This document shows, piece by piece, positions 21,701 to 27,271 of a stretch of 27,271 bases of DNA. The notes under the pieces are model-generated. The model had not been told where the DNA came from. It saw only the letters and a program-made list of their open reading frames with translations, and did no database searches. Positions within the stretch are counted from its first letter, which is position 1. The number at the start of each line of letters is the position of its first letter. Made by a program: the position numbers and the translations under genes. Origin of the DNA: Oppiella nova (taxonomy: Eukaryota; Arthropoda; Arachnida; Sarcoptiformes; Oppiidae); contig CAJPVJ010000361.1 of the NCBI GenBank assembly GCA_905397405.1, positions 1 through 27,271 of the forward strand, in the 5' to 3' direction.

Positions 21701-24700
21701 TGAATATATGAATATGTGATAAGATGGTAAATAATATGCGAAGAGATTTCATATACGTAAATAGTTCTTAGATATATTACGATATATAAGATACTGAAGT
21801 CATGTATCATCCCCTATCCTATACAGTTATACATATAAAGTATATACAGTATATTACATTAGTTTGTTGTTGGCTTTAAAACTTCTATACTTCGCGATTA
21901 ATGGTCTGATGAAAGATATTGCTAATTGTTTGCAATACACATACAAAGTACTGCACAATAAAAGTCTATGAGGTATTGACAGTAATAGAAAACAATATAT
22001 AAAAAGTTGCAAATAATAAATTGAATGACTTATTAAATTATTCTCTAAAACGTTAAGACTTTGTAACTTAAATGAGTCGATGAATAATTGAGAATAGTTA
22101 TGCTTAATAGAACACATTGTACTGACAAATAAGAAAATGACCACAAATTGTGCACATTTTGTTTTAGTTTAGTTTAGGGATGAGATGTGAAGTTTGTATT
22201 GAAAGAATACCTCAATTATTAGTCTAGTGAACGGTTTGGTTAGGCGGCCCAAGAATTCGGTGAACCGACTCCATAGGGAAACGGTCAGCGGAAGTTACTC
22301 GTGTAGTCACTACCAGAGATTCATTACTCACCAGTGAAGCTACCCGTTCTCCTGCTATTGACACTCGGTTAACTTGTATAGTACTTGCCTGGCGGCGGCG
22401 AAGGCCAGACGGAACTCGTTTCGGTCGGTCGCCTGCATGTCGCTGTGTTATCACAACCACTGTCTGCACGGCTATAACCGCGGGTAGTGCTAGCCATACC
22501 GGAGGGCATGAAACTAATGATTTTCAAGCACAGTAATGATTACTCCGCTAGCGGAGTGTTTACTCTGTCACTTACAATGGGAGCCAACCATTGTTACGAC
22601 TATCGATGTCGAGGTGGACGACGACTGCACCAGAACTGTCACGAGAACGCCAATCATGAGCCCCACCACTGGATTCTTCAGCAGATCGCTGTCCGATATT
22701 ATTCTTCCGGCCGCGCGACTGCCCACCAAACGAAACGCTGAGCTCAAGAAGTCCAGCGAACAGATGAAGAAGTATAACAGCATCACAAGTGCCATAATCT
22801 TCGCCACAGTAGTGGCTATTCTCTTCGCTTTGTCCGTACCATTCATTTCTGTTAAATACACCGAAACAGGTGTCAGAATATTGTGTGTTCACCAGAACTG
22901 CATAGACGGGACGGGAGGACAGGTATTGTTTCCTCGCGATATGTATACCACATCATACCAGAGGCTAATGACTCTCGCAATCACTCTTTCATTAAATAAC
23001 TTTCATTTCGTGTTTTATTATACTTTAATTATGCGGTTATCAGACTCTGTCTAATGTTTTGGTCAAAAAAGCGTTTCCCAACTCTACTAAACGTTATATG
23101 AATTTCATATTCATATTACATCATAGCTTCATATTATTATTATTATTATTCAAATTATGTTTCCTTTTGACAATTATTACTACATTTTTTATTTTTAGTT
23201 TCCAAGTATTTTTCAACAAATATTTATGTTTTCCAATTCTGATGTACTTTTGAAATTTAAATATTTTTTGCAAAACTATATTATTTTGAATAATTTGCCA
23301 AAAAAATTGTCATAATTATTTCTTTGAGATCATCTTATATTTTTTTGCTAACATTTTATTTTTTAATTCTCACCCCTTTCGTGAATAAATGTCTGTAAGT
23401 CTGCCGTAAAACATTAATTACTTAGTCAAACACTACTATAAAAAGTTTAATTTAAGGGCACATTTGAGATAATAATAGAATTTTTTATAAATGAAAGAAT
23501 ATTTATAACAATATAACAATTAAAAATATAAGCTATTTTCAAATGTTAATCAATACTTTAATGGAGTATGCTAGCTAAAATGCTAATAGCTCTCTAAAAA
23601 TATTATGCTTAATTATTTCATTTGATTATTTTAATAACAAAAATTTAAAAAGTCATTGTTAAGCGCTAATCAAGGCTCATATGTTATCATGTAATTGAAG
23701 TCATTTAGAACCCGGAATCCAATTCTAGTCGTGAATATCGGCTTACATTTTGTCTAACTATTAATGTTATTAATGTTAGAAAGTCTATCTCATATGCAAT
23801 GATCTGCTCATTGCAATAAAAAATGCATTGAGTCTATGAGCGCGGAATACATGTACTGAACACATCTAATATGCAAATCAACTCGTGTTTTACTATTCAA
23901 TTATTAATAAGTAAATCATAAAAATAGATTCATTTCTGTCATATTAATATCATTTCGTGATCTCTTATAAGTGCTAAATGGCTGCAAAAATTGTATGCAT
24001 TATCTTAAACATCCATCAAATCATAAGTTAAGCCAAAAATAGATCATAAGTTGATATTTGATTTTAATATCTCAAAAATAGCAGAGCATTCGTACACTCG
24101 AAGCAAATTGAGCTCAAATTGACGACAATTCTCATGTCTTGGGTTTTGTAATACCTTAACATTAATTCGTGTTTCAAATTACAACTAAAATAGTCTTAAA
24201 TACAGTGAATACTAGATTAAAACTTCTCTAAAGAAACACTTTCTAAAATAAACAATTCATTCATTCATTGATAACTAACTTATTGTGTTTAATAAAAGCT
24301 ATAATTTTATCCAAACACTTGAAGAATATAAAAGCAATACAATTGAATACAATATTGGATTAGTGGTCTAATAGTTTCAATAATTTTATTGATTTATGTG
24401 TAACGGAAAGCACTTTATATAAAAATTGTAATCAATTACTAAAACAGTATTGGTATACAATAAAATGAATTAACCCAAACCCACATTAATTCTCGTACTA
24501 AATAAGAAGTTTAATAAAAAAACAAAAGTTATGGAGTTTTCAAAGGAGTATTCAAATAAATATTGTAAATATAAATAATTTAAAAGAGCAAATATTGTGA
24601 ATAATATGCTATATCTGAATGTTTTCCGTGTTTGTCAATTCTGAAAATTCTTTAAATAAAGTATGAATGGATCGATTCACCACTAATATAGACAAATAGT

Positions 24701-25571
24701 ATAAATATGAAAGGTTTTGGTTATAAAAACAACGAGAGAATCGGAAATGAATTCCGGTTTTCATCGAAATACTCATAGTATTAAAAATCAATTAAATTAA
24801 AATAAAATTCAACTAAATATTAATTATATTAATATTTATAGATATTTCTGGCTTTAAATTTATTTTAAAAAATAAATTTCTCGAATAAATTAAGAAAACA
24901 TTATTTTTAGTAATCCAATGATTAGTTGTACTAAAATATAATGTATATAATGTAAAGAACTAAATCAAAAATAGTAATAATTATGACATTGTCATTATAA
25001 ATGCAAGTCATATAAGAATTTCAAATTCTTAGCCAACAATATATTCAATATAATTACAAACAAGTATTAATCATTTATGTGCTCATAAAATGAATTCTGT
25101 AGTGAAACACGTTTTGTAAGCATTGGACTCATTGTAAATACAGTCAAATCCGATAATATTGTCTTAAATATTAAACAAATAAACAAAAACTACAGAATAA
25201 TAACGAATTCTGGCAATTCTTACCACAGAATTCTCAAGAATAGCTTAAATCGAGTGAAAATAGAGTAAACAGAATGTGTTATGATTCGTGAATATATTAA
25301 ACACAAGAATATTCATGACATAAATCGCCGGCATTTAAAAGACTCGCAATGATATTGATTATAAATAAATGGCAAACAATGTGATACCTGTTTGGATCTT
25401 AGGGTTGGGACACCACGGGGTCATCATATCGACCACAACGAGGTTGTCGTGTTGGGGACTACAGTCCAAGGAGTCGCTCAAATCGCTCTAACCGTGCGAT
25501 CAGTCGGCGTTAGCATTACGTCTACACTATTCTTACGGATCAATACATACCTTATTCTTATTGATTCCCAT
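18742..25571 (-). CDS. SLC34: SLC34 (NaPi-II type) sodium-phosphate cotransporter; exon 4 corrupted in this sequence
   Basis: Plasma-membrane Na+-coupled phosphate importer. Exons on the minus strand: 25551-25571, 25388-25487, 22576-22848, 22211-22509, 19972-20047, 19705-19831, 19399-19628, 18742-19274. All phases agree, giving 552 residues. Start MGINKNK, then an acidic N-tail with VDMMTPW, echoing the VDDPW of vertebrate members. The two inverted-repeat QSSS motifs that bind Na+/phosphate are at about 115-118 (VLVQSSSTSTSIVV) and 338-341 (LVQSSSIFTSALTPL). Others: LGSNIGTTTT, LTKPFTRLIIELDKK, KLQNWNFLPLW; the C-tail is short with Cys and Arg. As written, most of exon 4 is complemented in place and does not translate. 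Read with those blocks complemented back it gives the expected MGANIGTSVTNTIVS, DRNEFRLAFAAA and HDMFNWL in one frame of exactly 99 codons. The A-x-A-x-x-x-D pattern there, partly at a block edge, would fit the electrogenic class. The first exons and start codon are less certain than exons 3-8. Confidence 0.9.
20048..22210. other. SLC34 intron 4
   Basis: 2.2 kb of AT-rich DNA between the LTKPFTRLIIE exon and the LDKKVLDQIASG exon (minus strand). A GC-richer patch near 21395-21470 has a short minus-strand open frame starting MTKSPEILPDGFYIPDVY but no donor. I see nothing else. Confidence 0.6.
22247..22389. other. Mirror block 2: SLC34 exon 4 segment complemented in place
   Basis: Reading the plus strand backwards (3' to 5') without complementing gives an open frame beginning VHDMFNWLTVIVLLPIEV, continuing THYLETITDVLIEGD and ending near KWLKNPA. 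This is the SLC34 sequence expected between FAAA and LTKPFT. The normal reverse complement gives nonsense. Block edges are uncertain by a few bases (left edge 22243-22250). Confidence 0.88.
22390..22439 (-). other. Correctly oriented island between the two mirror blocks
   Basis: This ~50-bp stretch of SLC34 exon 4 reads normally on the minus strand as MQATDRNEFRLAFAAA, the segment expected between TNTIVSL and TVHDMFNW. It lies between two in-place-complemented blocks. Lengths on all sides are preserved, so the exon stays exactly 299 bp. Confidence 0.85.
22440..22566. other. Mirror block 1: exact reversed (not reverse-complemented) copy of 27145-27271
   Basis: 22566 read down to 22440, without complementing, equals 27145-27271 base for base (127 of 127). 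It covers most of SLC34 intron 3 and the start of exon 4, including the acceptor TAATCAAAG and MGANIGTSVTNTIVS. It begins exactly where the ordinary inverted repeat ends, with one extra base (G at 22567). Confidence 0.95.
22568..23011 (+). repeat. Left arm of a 444-bp inverted repeat (SLC34 exon 3 region)
   Basis: The reverse complement matches 26701-27144 with about three mismatches (for example T versus C near 22755 and 22735), roughly 99% identity. It covers the end of intron 2, all of exon 3 and the exon 3 donor. The loop between the arms is about 3.7 kb. Confidence 0.95.
22849..25387. other. SLC34 intron 2
   Basis: 2.5 kb of very AT-rich intron between the N-terminal exon and exon 3 on the minus strand. 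It includes an ATT microsatellite near 23133-23152. Its 3' end, 22849-23011, belongs to the inverted repeat. No coding exon or RNA gene is seen in the rest. Confidence 0.65.
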
Positions 25572-25930
25572 ATTCTTGCGATTCTGTGTCTATTCTTGAA
25601 ACCAATTGAACACAACTTTAGAGACAATAACTCTGCTCGGACTTAAACCGGAGAACTAGTCTTTCAGGGATATCGAGACAAAATGTGAGACACAGTCACC
25701 GTCAGTGATGTAAGGATAAGGGATGTGGTGCCAGACTTCAGACATACGACGACTGGTTCTGTACTGGAAACTGCACTCAATATAATACTGTGTCTAATAT
25801 ATGCGCTAATATTGTGCACTACCTCTGTCTGACCCAATGCACTGACAGCACAGGCACTGGTATGTCATGCACTCAATGCATGCTCGCATACGTAGGCCAT
25901 TACGTGTGACACACGCCTTCACATCAGCCC

Positions 25931-25938
25931 TATTTATA
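25931..25938 (-). promoter_or_regulatory. TATA box of the SLC34 gene
   Basis: TATAAATA on the minus strand (GGCTATAAATAGGG in context), with an inverted CCAAT box (TGATTGG, 25940-25946) directly upstream and an E-box CACGTG at 25952-25957. Transcription would start near 25900-25908, leaving about 330 nt of 5' UTR before the ATG at 25571. Upstream ATGs exist in that leader. Confidence 0.6.
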
Positions 25939-26577
25939 GCCAATCATAGCGCACGTGAGCCCAGACATCCCATTCCCTTTCATCCCAAACCACATCCATT
26001 GCCCTTCGATAGCGAACTCTTGTGTTGAATATTCTTTACCCAAAAAACACCTTACAATGAATTTCACGTTCATTTACATTACTTAACACTTTTAGGATTT
26101 ATGAACACGTTTTCAGATTGCAATCAAACCTGTTTGGCAGCAATTCCGATGCCAATACCTCCCGGTGCTCTCGCTTTTTCTAAATGCTAGTTTAGTCACA
26201 ATTAGTCAGTCGTCCAAAAGTGGTTTCAATTGAGAATTGGAGACATAAATTGAAATTGCGATTACTATTCATGAATGCAATCATTTTCTTGCGTTTCATT
26301 CAATAGGAAATTACTATTCATTTGAGTGGTCTTTCAGTACCTCTGTTTTGGCACAAAACTAATGCTAACATTCAATACTCTCTTCCATATAATTATTAAA
26401 TAAACACAAAAACAGTGTTTGAATCATAAAATTTCACACATTTATAGACCAATGAGAAAACAATCGTTGAATTCAAGGAATCAGAAAAGTTTTATACAAA
26501 TTATCATTTACTACAAAATAACTGTTTCTCTGAATTACATAATAAAAGCCAATGAAATGATTATCACGTGAATCGGA
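25939..26577. other. Intergenic region between RPA2 3' end and SLC34 promoter
   Basis: About 640 bp holding the RPA2 3' UTR and the upstream promoter elements of SLC34 (both genes on the minus strand). The CCAAT and E-box motifs lie at its left end. No coding sequence is seen. Confidence 0.6.
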
Positions 26578-26700
26578 TTAAGCGTCGGTCGACTTGAAGG
26601 TGTCCTCATCGGTGGTGCTGAAGATGTGTCCCTCATTCGCCAGAAAATCAATGGCTTTCGAGATGTCGGCGGCGTTCACGCCGGGAACGGAGCCCATGAT
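26578..26700 (-). CDS. RPA2: RPA2 (replication protein A 32-kDa subunit), last exon, broken off
   Basis: On the minus strand this reads [20 protein letters not shown], then [14 protein letters not shown] and stop TAA (26578-26580). That is the C-terminal winged-helix end of the RPA 32-kDa subunit, which in human ends [24 protein letters not shown]. The winged helix docks DNA-repair partners such as XPA and UNG2, while the protein binds single-stranded DNA as part of the RPA trimer in the nucleus. Upstream the frame runs straight into the inverted SLC34 copy at 26701 with no splice acceptor, so the exon is cut at the repeat junction and the OB-fold and N-terminus are absent here. Either the gene is truly disrupted or the join is an assembly error. 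Spacing of about 640 bp to the SLC34 promoter looks natural. Confidence 0.9.
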   Translation of the reverse strand: MMGSVPGVNAADISKAIDFLANEGHIFSTTDEDTFKSTDA

Positions 26701-27144
26701 ACGAAATGAAAGTTATTTAATGAAAGAGTGATTGCGAGAGTCATTAGCCTCTGGTATGATGTGGTATACATATCGCGAGGAAACAATACCTGTCCTCCCG
26801 TCCCGTCTATGCAGTTCTGGTGAACACATAATATTCTGACACCTGTTTCGGTGTATTTAACAGAAATGAATGGTACGGACAAAGCGAAGAGAATAGCCAC
26901 TACTGTGGCGAAGATTATGGCACTTGTGATGCTCTTATACTTCTTCATCTGTTCGCTGGACTTCTTGAGCTCAGCCTTTCGTTTGGTGGGCAGTCGCGCC
27001 GCCGGAAGAATAATATCGGACAGCGATCTGCTGAAGAATCCAGTGGTGGGGCTCATGATTGGCGTTCTGGTCACAGTTCTGGTGCAGTCGTCGTCCACCT
27101 CGACATCGATAGTCGTAACAATGGTTGGCTCCCATTGTAAGTGA
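26701..27144 (+). repeat. Right arm of the 444-bp inverted repeat
   Basis: This is the inverted copy of 22568-23011. Its left edge abuts the RPA2 exon exactly at 26700/26701; beyond its right edge the homology continues, but against mirror block 1 instead of a reverse complement. Confidence 0.95.
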
Positions 27145-27271
27145 TCTCATTTGTGAGGCGATCGCCTCATTAGTAATGACACGAACTTTTAGTAATCAAA
27201 GTACGGGAGGCCATACCGATCGTGATGGGCGCCAATATCGGCACGTCTGTCACCAACACTATTGTGTCGCT
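26864..27271 (+). CDS. SLC34: Second, inverted copy of SLC34 exons 3-4 (partial, runs off window)
   Basis: Exon 3 at 26864-27136 and the start of exon 4 from 27202, with a 65-bp GT-AG intron between them. The frame opens EMNGTDKAKRIATTVAKI, carries VLVQSSSTSTSIVV, and after the intron reads REAIPIVMGANIGTSVTN up to the edge. Both exons are intact here, including the exon 4 start that is mirrored in the other copy. Upstream exons 1-2 are not present on this strand in the window, so this is a partial duplicate or a misplaced piece of the real gene. Confidence 0.88.

Noticed and set aside
22224-22469. Open frame on the minus strand across SLC34 exon 4
   Set aside because: It is a chance frame through in-place-complemented sequence; the real protein is seen only by reading the blocks uncomplemented.

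Overview
This is nuclear DNA of a eukaryote, almost certainly an arthropod and plausibly a mite. Exons are GC-richer islands in very AT-rich DNA, most introns are about 55-70 bp with GT-AG ends, and the genes are animal ones (Ror receptor tyrosine kinase, MON2, an SLC34 sodium-phosphate cotransporter, RPA2). The taxon is inferred from gene content and intron style only. I saw no tRNA, rRNA, CRISPR array, retroelement or virus-like element.

Layout. (1) 1-6301, plus strand: the 3' two-thirds of Ror (Frizzled CRD, kringle, transmembrane helix, kinase, His/Asn-rich tail). Its 5' exons lie off the left edge, and its first visible intron holds a recent tandem duplication that copies the first 55 bp of the CRD exon. 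(2) 6302-7494: AT-rich 3' intergenic DNA between convergent genes. (3) 7495-14675, minus: a complete MON2 homologue in 26 exons, including a 48-bp cassette-like exon. (4) 14676-15451: compact divergent promoter region. (5) 15452-17370, plus: a two-exon DUF2828/VWA-like protein with an intact MIDAS, a family best known from plants, fungi and protists. (6) 18742-25571, minus: an eight-exon SLC34 gene, with a TATA box at 25931-25938. (7) 26578-26700, minus: the last exon fragment of RPA2. (8) 26701-27271, plus: an inverted second copy of SLC34 exon 3 and part of exon 4, running off the right edge.

The strangest feature is in SLC34 exon 4 (22211-22509). Two blocks, about 22440-22566 and 22247-22389, are base-complemented in place: the strand reads as the reverse, not the reverse complement, of the real gene. 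The first block is an exact mirror of 27145-27271 (127 of 127 bases). Read backwards without complementing, both blocks encode SLC34 protein in frame; read normally they encode nothing. DNA polarity makes this hard to explain biologically, so I regard it as a sequence-construction artefact tied to the 444-bp inverted repeat (22568-23011 / 26701-27144). It would split the gene in any automatic annotation.

The genes share no obvious pathway. Ror is a Wnt-family receptor at the plasma membrane, MON2 works in Golgi/endosome traffic, SLC34 imports phosphate, RPA2 binds single-stranded DNA, and the DUF2828 protein has no known role.
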